Part shown: one piece after another, positions 8,139 to 13,272 of the stretch
Layout of the letters: each line of letters opens with the position of its first letter
How positions within the stretch are numbered: position 1 is the stretch's first letter
DNA from: Lachnospiraceae bacterium UBA3801
GTDB lineage: Bacteria > Bacillota > Clostridia > Lachnospirales > Lachnospiraceae
Length of the DNA: 15,880 nt
NCBI GenBank assembly: GCA_002368685.1
Contig: DFEN01000039.1
Coordinates: 938 to 16,817 of the forward strand
Direction: 5' to 3'
Notes under the pieces: generated by a model
The model's input: the letters and a program-made list of their open reading frames with translations, nothing else
Told to the model about the DNA's origin: nothing
Databases searched by the model: none
Translations under genes and position numbers: made by a program

Positions 8139-10058
8139 ATGGCGAATAAAAATGATAATTATGATTCCGAATCGATTAAGGTCCTGAAGGGACTCGAACC
8201 AGTTAGACTAAGACCGGGTATGTATATTGGTAGTACCGGAAGAACTGGTCTGAATCATTTGGTTCAGGAGATAATAGATAATGCAGTAGATGAGCATTTG
8301 GCGGGTTACTGCAAGAACATTTACGTTTCTCTAAATGAGGATGGCTCGGCGACTGTTGAGGATGATGGTCGTGGTATTCCGGTTGATCTTCATCCGACTG
8401 AGAAGAAGAGTGCGGAGCGAGTGGTTTTCACCGTGCTTCACTCAGGTGGTAAGTTCAATGATTCTGTTTACAAGATAAGCGGTGGTCTGCACGGCGTAGG
8501 TTCTGCGGTTGTTAACGCGCTTTCGAAGAAGCTCATCGTTGACGTGTACCGTGATGGAAATGTATATCACGATACTTATGAGTATGGTAAGCCAAGGACG
8601 AAGCTGATTGATGGCTTGCTTCCATCAGAGCCGGCTGTTCCTGCGAAGAAGACGGGTACAAGGGTTACGCTTTATCCGGATGATACCATATTCGAGACAG
8701 TTAAGTTCAAGTCCAGTGCTATCAGACAGCGTATCAAAGAGACCTGCTATCTGAACCCTGAGCTGACGATTACATTTGAGAATAAAAGAGATGGTTACGC
8801 ACCCGAAGTGTTCCACCAGCCGGGAGGACTTGCTGCCTTTGTAGAGGATATTTCCAAGGATCTTACTAAGACTTCTCCTGTGGTTACACTTAAGGGCGAG
8901 AAGAATGGTATAGAGGCTGAGATAGTCTTTGTTTGTACCGAGGATGGCGATGAGAATGTTATAGGTTTCACCAATAATATCACCAACCCAGAAGGCGGGA
9001 CACACGTATCAGGCTATAAGGCGGCATTTGCGAAGATTATAAATAATTACGCTCGTAATGAACTGGGGGTTCTGAAGGAGAAGGATAGTAACCTGTCAGG
9101 TGCGGATATCAGACAGGGTATTCAGGCAATCATATCCGTAAAGCATCCTGATCCACAGTTTGAGGGTCAGACCAAGACAAGACTTTCGAATACCGACGTT
9201 ACTCCGGCTGTGGATGCCATTATGCGTGAGCAGCTGACGGTTTACTTCGACCGTAACTACGAGGTGCTTAAGGATATAGTAGATAGAGCAGTCGAGACCG
9301 CGAAGGAGAAGGCTAAGAATAAGACTAAGGTTAATCTGAATAAGTTCTCCTTTGAGGGAAATGGTAAGCTGGTGCGCCAGGAGAGTAACGAGTCTGAGAA
9401 ATGTGAGATATTCATAGTCGAGGGTGATTCCGCCGGTGGTTCCGCGAAGTCGGCCCGAAACCGTAAGTACCAGGCAATACTTCCACTTCGTGGTAAGATT
9501 CTGAATGTAGAGAAGGTTCCTGTTGCCAAGGTACTGGAGAATAAAGAAATCCAGGCCATGATAAATGCATTTGGCTGTGGTTTTGGTACAGGCTTTGGAA
9601 ATGATTTTGATATAGAGAAGCTGAACTATGGCAAGATTATTATCATGACCGATGCCGATGTCGATGGCGCGCATATAGCGACATTGCTACTTACATTTTT
9701 CTATAGATTCTATCCGGAGCTTATCACAGATGGACATATCTATATAGCTATTCCACCACTTTATAGAGTGGGCGAGGGCAAGAAGGCAAAGTATCTATAT
9801 TCAGATGACGAGCTCGAAAAGTATAGAAGAGAGCATAAGGGTAAGTTCCTTATTCAGAGATATAAAGGTCTTGGTGAGATGGATGCAAACCAGCTCTTCG
9901 AGACAACCATGGATCCAGAAAATCGTGTACTGAAGCAGGTTATGATAAGCAGCCGTGCTGAGGCCAGCTCCCTTACAAGTACACTGATGGGTAGTGAGGT
10001 TGCTCCTAGACGTCAGTATATCGAAGAAAACTCAAAAGAAGCAAACATCGACTCATAA
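8139..10058 (+). CDS. parE: Type IIA topoisomerase subunit B (topoisomerase IV ParE most likely)
   Basis: The ATPase partner of the A subunit encoded 17 nt upstream. The GHKL ATPase domain shows E44 and N48 (LVQEIIDNAVDEH), the DDGRGIP turn (75-81) and the GGLHGVG ATP lid (115-121). A transducer domain follows (~230-400; QTKTRLSN at ~344-351). The TOPRIM domain has E428 in EGDSAGGSAK and the metal-binding D505/D507/D509 in TDADVDGAHI. The C-terminal YKGLGEMDANQLFETTMDP motif completes the family pattern. At 639 residues the length is normal for ParE or Gram-positive GyrB, with no insertion. Assignment to ParE rather than GyrB follows the neighbouring A subunit and is less certain than the family call. 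Ribosome binding site GAGGAAGG lies at 8121-8128. Transcription should end at the palindrome that starts 5 nt after the stop codon. Confidence 0.87.
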   Translation: MANKNDNYDSESIKVLKGLEPVRLRPGMYIGSTGRTGLNHLVQEIIDNAVDEHLAGYCKNIYVSLNEDGSATVEDDGRGIPVDLHPTEKKSAERVVFTVLHSGGKFNDSVYKISGGLHGVGSAVVNALSKKLIVDVYRDGNVYHDTYEYGKPRTKLIDGLLPSEPAVPAKKTGTRVTLYPDDTIFETVKFKSSAIRQRIKETCYLNPELTITFENKRDGYAPEVFHQPGGLAAFVEDISKDLTKTSPVVTLKGEKNGIEAEIVFVCTEDGDENVIGFTNNITNPEGGTHVSGYKAAFAKIINNYARNELGVLKEKDSNLSGADIRQGIQAIISVKHPDPQFEGQTKTRLSNTDVTPAVDAIMREQLTVYFDRNYEVLKDIVDRAVETAKEKAKNKTKVNLNKFSFEGNGKLVRQESNESEKCEIFIVEGDSAGGSAKSARNRKYQAILPLRGKILNVEKVPVAKVLENKEIQAMINAFGCGFGTGFGNDFDIEKLNYGKIIIMTDADVDGAHIATLLLTFFYRFYPELITDGHIYIAIPPLYRVGEGKKAKYLYSDDELEKYRREHKGKFLIQRYKGLGEMDANQLFETTMDPENRVLKQVMISSRAEASSLTSTLMGSEVAPRRQYIEENSKEANIDS

Positions 10059-10062
10059 TTGT

Positions 10063-10140
10063 GCCAGTGGGGACAGTCCCCGTGACAACTTTTGTGAATT
10101 TTTGTTCACAAAAGTTGTCACAGGAACCGTCCCCACTGGC
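10063..10140. repeat. 78-bp long-stem palindrome, copy 1 (REP-like, RAYT-associated)
   Basis: Outer arms GCCAGTGGGGAC (10063-10074) and GTCCCCACTGGC (10129-10140), inner arms GTGACAACTTTTGTGAA (10082-10098) and its complement (10105-10121), loop TTTTTG. Between the arms, AGTCCCC faces AGGAACC with three A/C mismatches. It is identical to the copy at 11717-11794 and in the same orientation. Long palindromes with a GTGGGGAC-RGT core next to a RAYT transposase fit the REP-element type of substrate. Confidence 0.9.
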
Positions 10141-10148
10141 TCTTTTTT
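10063..10148 (+). terminator. Terminator of the parC-parE operon formed by palindrome copy 1
   Basis: The 36-nt-arm hairpin is followed at once by TCTTTTTTC (six T, 10143-10148), giving a strong rho-independent terminator starting 5 nt after the parE stop codon. Confidence 0.75.
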
Positions 10149-10191
10149 CACACCGACAATTCGAGAAAATGTATTATTCCGAAAAAGTGTA

Positions 10192-10220
10192 TTGATTGTC
10201 CGATAATTCGGTGTTATTCT
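10192..10220 (+). promoter_or_regulatory. Putative promoter of the toxin-like ORF
   Basis: TTGATT (10192-10197), 17-nt spacer, TATTCT (10215-10220). Each box matches the consensus at 4 of 6 positions. The expected start point is near 10227, giving an ~80-nt leader. Confidence 0.4.
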
Positions 10221-10226
10221 AATTTC

Positions 10227-10306
10227 GTAGGAAGTACCCATGACAGGGTGGTAGCCTCCCGAGCCTTATTCAGTTTTCTGAATTACAAGGAAGGGAGGTG
10301 GTGCTT
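10227..10306 (+). promoter_or_regulatory. Structured toxin leader with possible mini-ORF and Shine-Dalgarno sequestration
   Basis: GCCTCCC at 10254-10260 can pair with the toxin ribosome binding site GGGAGG(T) at 10293-10299 (six Watson-Crick pairs plus one G-U). The intervening loop contains a perfect 6-bp hairpin ATTCAG-TTTT-CTGAAT (10268-10283). Upstream, AGGAAG (10229-10234) precedes a four-codon ORF Met-Thr-Gly-Trp-stop (10240-10254) that ends directly against the anti-Shine-Dalgarno sequence. Its ATG sits in the loop of a short TACCC/GGGTG stem. The layout suggests translation-controlled access to the toxin start; all of this is inference from sequence. Confidence 0.4.
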
Positions 10307-10420
10307 ATGACAGTCTTTGAAATCGCTACGATTGTGCTAAGAGTGATCGATACTTTGATATCGCTTGGTACGCTGATCATATCATTGCTTGCTTTTCTAA
10401 AAGAAGTTAAGCGTAAATAA
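10307..10420 (+). CDS. Small hydrophobic peptide, putative type I (holin-like) toxin
   Basis: A 37-codon ORF beginning MTVFEIATIV and ending LLAFLKEVKRK. It has a single predicted membrane helix over residues ~6-30 and a basic tail. The N-terminal MTVFE and the helix-plus-lysine-tail plan match the putative holin-like toxin family (TxpA/Fst-like type I toxins of Firmicutes). Its ribosome binding site AAGGGAGGTGG (10291-10301) is near-perfect and 5-6 nt from the ATG, which is typical of these toxins, whose expression is then held down by RNA. A convergent antisense RNA candidate covers its 3' untranslated region, and the leader can mask the ribosome binding site. It sits between the parE terminator palindrome and an XRE gene. 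Toxicity is not shown by the sequence; the alternative is a harmless small membrane peptide. Confidence 0.65.
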   Translation: MTVFEIATIVLRVIDTLISLGTLIISLLAFLKEVKRK

Positions 10421-10453
10421 AAAAATGCCTCTCCTGTCTGCACCGGGAGAGGC
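10421..10453 (-). terminator. Minus-strand terminator of the antisense RNA
   Basis: On the minus strand, GCCTCTCC (complement of 10446-10453) and GGAGAGGC (complement of 10427-10434) form a perfect 8-bp stem with an 11-nt loop. It is followed by ATTTTTTTATTT, complementary to 10415-10426. On the plus strand there is no T-run after the stem, so it is directional. Confidence 0.7.
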
Positions 10454-10483
10454 GGCTCCATTTAGAGCAAATAATCGAACGGG

Positions 10484-10507
10484 AGCATCCACTTTGGAGT
10501 GGGTGCT
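10484..10507 (+). other. Stem-loop in the 3' region of the toxin transcript
   Basis: AGCATCCACT-TTGG-AGTGGGTGCT forms a 10-bp stem with one T-G pair on the plus strand (an A-C mismatch on the minus strand). It lies in the region shared by the toxin mRNA and the antisense RNA, so it could be a transcript end, the initial pairing loop, or an operator for the adjacent XRE protein. Confidence 0.4.
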
Positions 10508-10536
10508 TGCCTACATTTAATATAGCATTTTATAAA
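10507..10536 (+). promoter_or_regulatory. Putative promoter of the XRE-RAYT operon
   Basis: TTGCCT (10507-10512), 18-nt spacer, TATAAA (10531-10536). It overlaps the oppositely directed antisense-RNA promoter, so the two would interfere with each other or share an operator. Confidence 0.4.
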
Positions 10537-10547
10537 TTATATTACAA
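10519..10547 (-). promoter_or_regulatory. Putative promoter of the antisense RNA
   Basis: Minus-strand TTGTAA (complement of 10542-10547), 17-nt spacer and TATATT (complement of 10519-10524). Predicted start near 10512. Confidence 0.5.
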
Positions 10548-10586
10548 CGGTTTTTTAGGTATTCAAGTGAAGAAGGGAGAACAGCT

Positions 10587-10952
10587 ATGACTATTGGAGA
10601 AAGGGTGTTATCTAGGATAGATGAGCTTAAAATGTCACAGAAGGAGTTCTCGGAAAAAACAGGAATTCCACAGAGTACAATAAGCGAATGGAAAAGGAAG
10701 GGCAATAATCCATCATCTGATAAAATTATGATCATTTGCAATGTTTTAAAGGTTACTCCTGAGTGGCTGCTATCAGGTGTCGATTCTTCAACGAAAAACA
10801 AGAAAAAACCTGATTGGTTTGTGATAGATAAAAATTCGGAATTGGGAGAATTTATTGATAATTACAATGGGATGAATGAAAAAATGCGTTACATTCTTAA
10901 AGGTTACGTAGATGCTCTTATGAGTATTAAAAGAAATACAGACAAAAAATAA
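10587..10952 (+). CDS. XRE/Cro-CI family transcriptional regulator
   Basis: A 121-aa repressor-like protein. The N-terminal helix-turn-helix spans about residues 5-63. The recognition part is MSQKEFSEKTGIPQSTISEW (16-35), followed by the usual NPSSDKIMIICNVLKVTPEWLL helices. The C-terminal half (85-117) is a short helical region that may dimerise; there is no protease (LexA-like) or metal-binding domain. Ribosome binding site AGAAGGGAG (10571-10579). The transposase gene follows 21 nt after the stop with its own GGGGGAG site, so the two likely form an operon and this protein probably controls it and possibly the divergent antisense RNA. Lysine is mostly AAA, unlike the AAG-rich housekeeping neighbours, a sign of transfer. 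Target DNA is unknown. Confidence 0.85.
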   Translation: MTIGERVLSRIDELKMSQKEFSEKTGIPQSTISEWKRKGNNPSSDKIMIICNVLKVTPEWLLSGVDSSTKNKKKPDWFVIDKNSELGEFIDNYNGMNEKMRYILKGYVDALMSIKRNTDKK

Positions 10953-10973
10953 TAAAGAAAAAGGGGGAGTTTA

Positions 10974-11714
10974 ATGCCAAGATGTGCGAGGCGCTTAGGA
11001 GATAAAGGCTATCTCCATGTTATTGCAAGGGGGAACGGTCAACAAATCATATTTGAAGATGATCAAGATTATTATTTTTATATCAAGCTAATGTCTAGGA
11101 ATTCGAAAGAGTTGGACATAACCATATGTTCATATTGCTTAATGAGTAATCATGTTCACATGTTAATCTATTATAGTGAACACGACAATGTTGCAGAATT
11201 TATGAAGAAGATTGGTATCCGGTATTCGTATTATTATAACAAGAAATATGATAGGACGGGGCATTTGTTCCAGGGGCGTTATAAATCTGAACTGGTGGAT
11301 AGTGAAGAGTATTTTCTGTCTGTTAATAGGTACATTTTGCAGAATCCATTAAAGGCAGGGATAAGTACAGTTCGTGATTATCGTTGGAGTAGCTACAATA
11401 TGTACGATAGAAAGAATTCATTTGTGGATGCGTCACTCTTTATTGATTTGCTTGGTGGACATGATTGTTATCTTGAATATGTAAATGCTACAAATGAAGA
11501 TGTTTGTATGGAGTACTGCTACGAGAAAAGAAGTGACAAATGGGCAATTGATAAAATGAAATCGCTTTTGAATGTTGAGAGTGGAAATGAGCTAAGAATG
11601 TTCAGCAAAGAAGCGAGGGATAAAGCAATAAGAGCTTTGAAGTCAGAAGGATTGTCCGTTAGACAGATTGCAAGACTCACAGGGATAGGGCGAGGTACTA
11701 TCCAAAAAGCATAG
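10974..11714 (+). CDS. RAYT / IS200-like Y1 HUH transposase
   Basis: A REP-associated tyrosine transposase of 246 aa. The family opening is clear (MPRCARRLGDKGYLHVIARGN), followed by the metal-binding HUH motif H60-V61-H62 in MSNHVHMLIY. The TGHLFQGRYKSELVDSEEYF block then leads to the nucleophile Y120 in NRYILQNPLKAG. Residues 221-246 (LKSEGLSVRQIARLTGIGRG) form a C-terminal helix-turn-helix seen in longer RAYTs. These enzymes cut single-stranded DNA at palindromic hairpins; here an identical 78-bp palindrome lies 2 nt after the stop codon and another lies 911 bp upstream of the start. There is no IS200/IS605 partner gene (TnpB). All key residues are present, so it may be active. It is convergent with metY. 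Confidence 0.92.
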   Translation: MPRCARRLGDKGYLHVIARGNGQQIIFEDDQDYYFYIKLMSRNSKELDITICSYCLMSNHVHMLIYYSEHDNVAEFMKKIGIRYSYYYNKKYDRTGHLFQGRYKSELVDSEEYFLSVNRYILQNPLKAGISTVRDYRWSSYNMYDRKNSFVDASLFIDLLGGHDCYLEYVNATNEDVCMEYCYEKRSDKWAIDKMKSLLNVESGNELRMFSKEARDKAIRALKSEGLSVRQIARLTGIGRGTIQKA

Positions 11715-11716
11715 AG

Positions 11717-11794
11717 GCCAGTGGGGACAGTCCCCGTGACAACTTTTGTGAATTTTTGTTCACAAAAGTTGTCACAGGAACCGTCCCCACTGGC
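11717..11794. repeat. 78-bp long-stem palindrome, copy 2
   Basis: Base-for-base identical to the copy at 10063-10140, including three mismatched positions between the arms. It begins 2 nt after the transposase stop codon and ends 6 nt from the metY stop codon, so it lies between two convergent genes and would end both transcripts in a long hairpin. Neither side has a T-run directly next to the stem, so it is a weaker terminator than copy 1. Confidence 0.9.
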
Positions 11795-11800
11795 TCTGCC

Positions 11801-13066
11801 TTACAGTGCTGCGAAGCCGTTCTTTAAGTCGGCGATGATGTCGTCGATATTTTCAAGTCCAACAGACAGGCGGATCATACCACCGTTGATACCAGCTGCA
11901 ACAAGCTGCTCGTCTGTAAGCTGACGATGTGTCTCACTTGCTGGATGAAGTACGCAAGTACGAATATCAGCAACGTGTACTTCGTTAGAAGCGAGCTTAA
12001 GTGAATCCATGAATTTCATAGCCTGCTCACGTCCGCCCTTGATAACGAAAGAAATAACTCCGCAAGCTTTACCACCAAGATATTTCTTAGCAAGCTCATG
12101 ATTCTTGTCATCTTCCAGTGCTGGGAATGTAACTGACTCAACATGTTCGTTATTCTTAAGGAACTTAGCAACTTCAAGGGCATTTTCATAATGCTGTCTC
12201 ATACGAATAGGAAGTGTCTCAAGTCCAAGGTTAAGCAGGAATGCTGAGTGAGCAGCAGGATAGCAACCGAAGTCTCTCATCAGCTGCATACGTGCCTTCA
12301 GGATATAAGCCATCTTTCCGTAGTCTCTAACGTAGCAAGTACCGTGGTAGCTCTCGTCTGGCTCAACCAGTTCAGGGAACTTGCCATTTGTCCAGTCGAA
12401 TTTACCGCTGTCAACGATGATTCCACCACCCTGAACAGCATGTCCGTCCATATACTTAGTTGTTGAATGAACAACGATGTCAGCGCCAAAATCAAATGGT
12501 TTACATAAAATTGGTGTTGCAAATGTATTATCTACGATAAGTGGAACTCCCTGCTCATGTGCGATATTTGCAAATCTTTCTATATCAAATACAGTAAGAG
12601 ATGGGTTTGCAAGTGTTTCGCCGAATACACATTTAGTATTTGGCTTAAATGCAGCCTTTATTTCCTCATCAGACATTTCCTGATTAACAAATATACATTC
12701 AATACCCAGTTTCTTAAGTGTATAAGCGAAAAGGTTAATAGTACCACCATATATCTCAGATACTGATACAAAGCTGTCACCGGCCTGTGCAATATTCAGA
12801 ATAGATAGAAGTGATGCAGCCTGACCTGATGATGTAGCCATTGCACCTACACCACCCTCGAGCTGATTGATCTTCTCCTCAACAGCCATAACTGTTGGGT
12901 TAGCGAATCTTGAATAGATAAGAGCCTTAGTAGGATCGTCAAATACATCAGCGATATCCTGTGTAGAATCAAATCTGTATGTTGTACTCTGAACTATTGG
13001 CAGAACACGAGGCTCTGCATTTCCCGGTGTATATCCGGCGTGTAGACATTTGGTTTCGTCTTTCAT
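11801..13066 (-). CDS. metY: O-acetylhomoserine sulfhydrylase (aminocarboxypropyltransferase)
   Basis: A PLP enzyme of the Cys/Met-metabolism family that makes homocysteine from O-acetylhomoserine and sulfide. It is 421 residues, the usual length. K204 in VHSTTKYMDGHAVQGGG is the PLP lysine. YSRFANPT (51-58) and SSGQAA (79-84) give phosphate contacts, D179 in VDNTFATP pairs with the pyridine nitrogen, and R371-like RTCVLHPASETHRQ (369-382) binds the substrate carboxylate. The opening KCLHAGYTPGNAEPRVLPI is characteristic of MetY rather than of cystathionine gamma-synthase. The start is supported by AGGAGG (complement of 13074-13079) 7 nt before the ATG. It stands alone on the minus strand, converging on the transposase. 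The ~80-nt leader has no room for a complete SAM riboswitch. Confidence 0.92.
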   Translation of the reverse strand: MKDETKCLHAGYTPGNAEPRVLPIVQSTTYRFDSTQDIADVFDDPTKALIYSRFANPTVMAVEEKINQLEGGVGAMATSSGQAASLLSILNIAQAGDSFVSVSEIYGGTINLFAYTLKKLGIECIFVNQEMSDEEIKAAFKPNTKCVFGETLANPSLTVFDIERFANIAHEQGVPLIVDNTFATPILCKPFDFGADIVVHSTTKYMDGHAVQGGGIIVDSGKFDWTNGKFPELVEPDESYHGTCYVRDYGKMAYILKARMQLMRDFGCYPAAHSAFLLNLGLETLPIRMRQHYENALEVAKFLKNNEHVESVTFPALEDDKNHELAKKYLGGKACGVISFVIKGGREQAMKFMDSLKLASNEVHVADIRTCVLHPASETHRQLTDEQLVAAGINGGMIRLSVGLENIDDIIADLKNGFAAL

Positions 13067-13108
13067 GGTATAACCTCCTAATAATCTTTATTTTTAGAAC
13101 CGTTCATT

Positions 13109-13117
13109 ATTCTAGCA
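13109..13117 (-). promoter_or_regulatory. Possible extended -10 promoter of metY
   Basis: On the minus strand TGCTAGAAT is an extended -10 element, with no good -35 box 17 nt upstream. It would start transcription near 13102, about 35 nt before the ATG. Confidence 0.35.
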
Positions 13118-13150
13118 TAAGAAATATTCCATAAAGATATATGTAAAAAC

Positions 13151-13179
13151 TTGACCTAGCTATAGGGATAAGCTATATC
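13151..13179 (+). promoter_or_regulatory. Promoter of the two-component operon with AGCTATA direct repeats
   Basis: TTGACC (13151-13156), 17-nt spacer, TATATC (13174-13179). The heptamer AGCTATA occurs twice (13158-13164 and 13171-13177), 13 nt apart, within the promoter. This could be an operator; OmpR-family proteins bind direct repeats, usually spaced 10-11 nt, so the fit is imperfect. Confidence 0.55.
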
Positions 13180-13184
13180 AGAGA

Positions 13185-13216
13185 CCAGTAGGGGCGGAAG
13201 GAATCATCCCCACTGG
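13185..13216. repeat. Degenerate, shortened third copy of the palindrome
   Basis: CCAGT-A-GGGG (13185-13194) and CCCCACTGG (13208-13216) form a 9-bp stem with one bulged A and a 13-nt loop. The outer arms match those of the two 78-bp palindromes, including the following GGCTC, but the inner GTGACAACTTTTGTGAA arms are missing. It lies at the start of the response-regulator leader. Confidence 0.65.
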
Positions 13217-13233
13217 CTCAGATGGTATTTAGA

Positions 13234-13242
13234 TGGTATAAT
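13234..13242 (+). promoter_or_regulatory. Second, extended -10 promoter for the two-component operon
   Basis: TGG-TATAAT has a consensus -10 box with the TGN extension but a weak -35 (TGGCTC). Start near 13249, downstream of the palindrome, giving a ~24-nt leader free of it. Confidence 0.45.
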
Positions 13243-13272
13243 GATGTAAATTCGTTATTGATGGAGGTTGCT

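Larger units (their letters stand above)
10420..10512 (-). ncRNA. Putative antisense RNA antitoxin, about 93 nt
   Basis: A minus-strand promoter (boxes at 10542-10547 and 10519-10524) and a minus-strand terminator (stem 10427-10453 followed by ATTTTTTT) bracket a ~93-nt RNA starting near 10512. It has an upstream stem-loop (AGCA-C-CCACT / AGTGG-A-TGCT) and the terminator stem. It runs towards the toxin-like ORF and is complementary to that transcript's 3' region, as with RatA opposite txpA. Ends are estimated from the promoter and T-run. Confidence 0.5.
10063..11794 (+). mobile_element. Palindrome-bounded unit carrying toxin-like ORF, antisense RNA, XRE gene and RAYT
   Basis: Two identical 78-bp palindromes in direct orientation, 1654 bp apart, enclose a 37-aa toxin-like ORF, its putative antisense RNA, an XRE regulator and a RAYT/IS200-like transposase. 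The XRE gene in particular favours AAA lysine codons, unlike parE and metY, which favour AAG. The exact identity of the two repeats implies recent duplication, gene conversion or mobilisation as a unit. No flanking target duplication is visible: bases outside the repeats differ (AATTGT versus ATAGAG on the left). Whether the whole unit has ever moved as one is inference. Confidence 0.5.

Noticed and set aside
9096..9674. 192-codon minus-strand ORF inside parE
   Set aside because: It is the opposite-strand shadow of a conserved TOPRIM-coding region; no ribosome binding site or recognisable motif.
10150..10214. ACACCGA ... TCGGTGT inverted repeat as an operator
   Set aside because: Only 7 bp per arm with about 50 nt between them; too weak to claim.
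9994..10241. ORFs across the parE end and the first palindrome on both strands (9994-10206 plus, 10053-10241 minus)
   Set aside because: They translate the palindrome and parE in other frames, with no ribosome binding site or family resemblance.
10427..10453. Plus-strand terminator for the toxin transcript
   Set aside because: On the plus strand the stem is followed by GGCTCCATTTAG, not a T-run; the T-run is on the minus strand only.
11721..11924. ORF across the second palindrome and the metY 3' end
   Set aside because: It is formed by the repeat and the antisense strand of metY; no start signal.
13067..13150. SAM or T-box riboswitch upstream of metY
   Set aside because: The leader is short and A/T-rich, without the conserved S-box helices or a T-box element.
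10063..13216. CRISPR-like array from the repeated palindromes
   Set aside because: Only three copies, widely and unevenly spaced with genes between them, and each is a self-complementary hairpin next to a RAYT.
13222..13272. Upstream in-frame ATG at 13222 (and ATG at 13261) for the response regulator
   Set aside because: The extra residues do not resemble a receiver domain; GGAGG sits 5 nt before the ATG at 13273, where the product begins with the family's MIKILIVEDE; the longer start would overlap a consensus -10 box.
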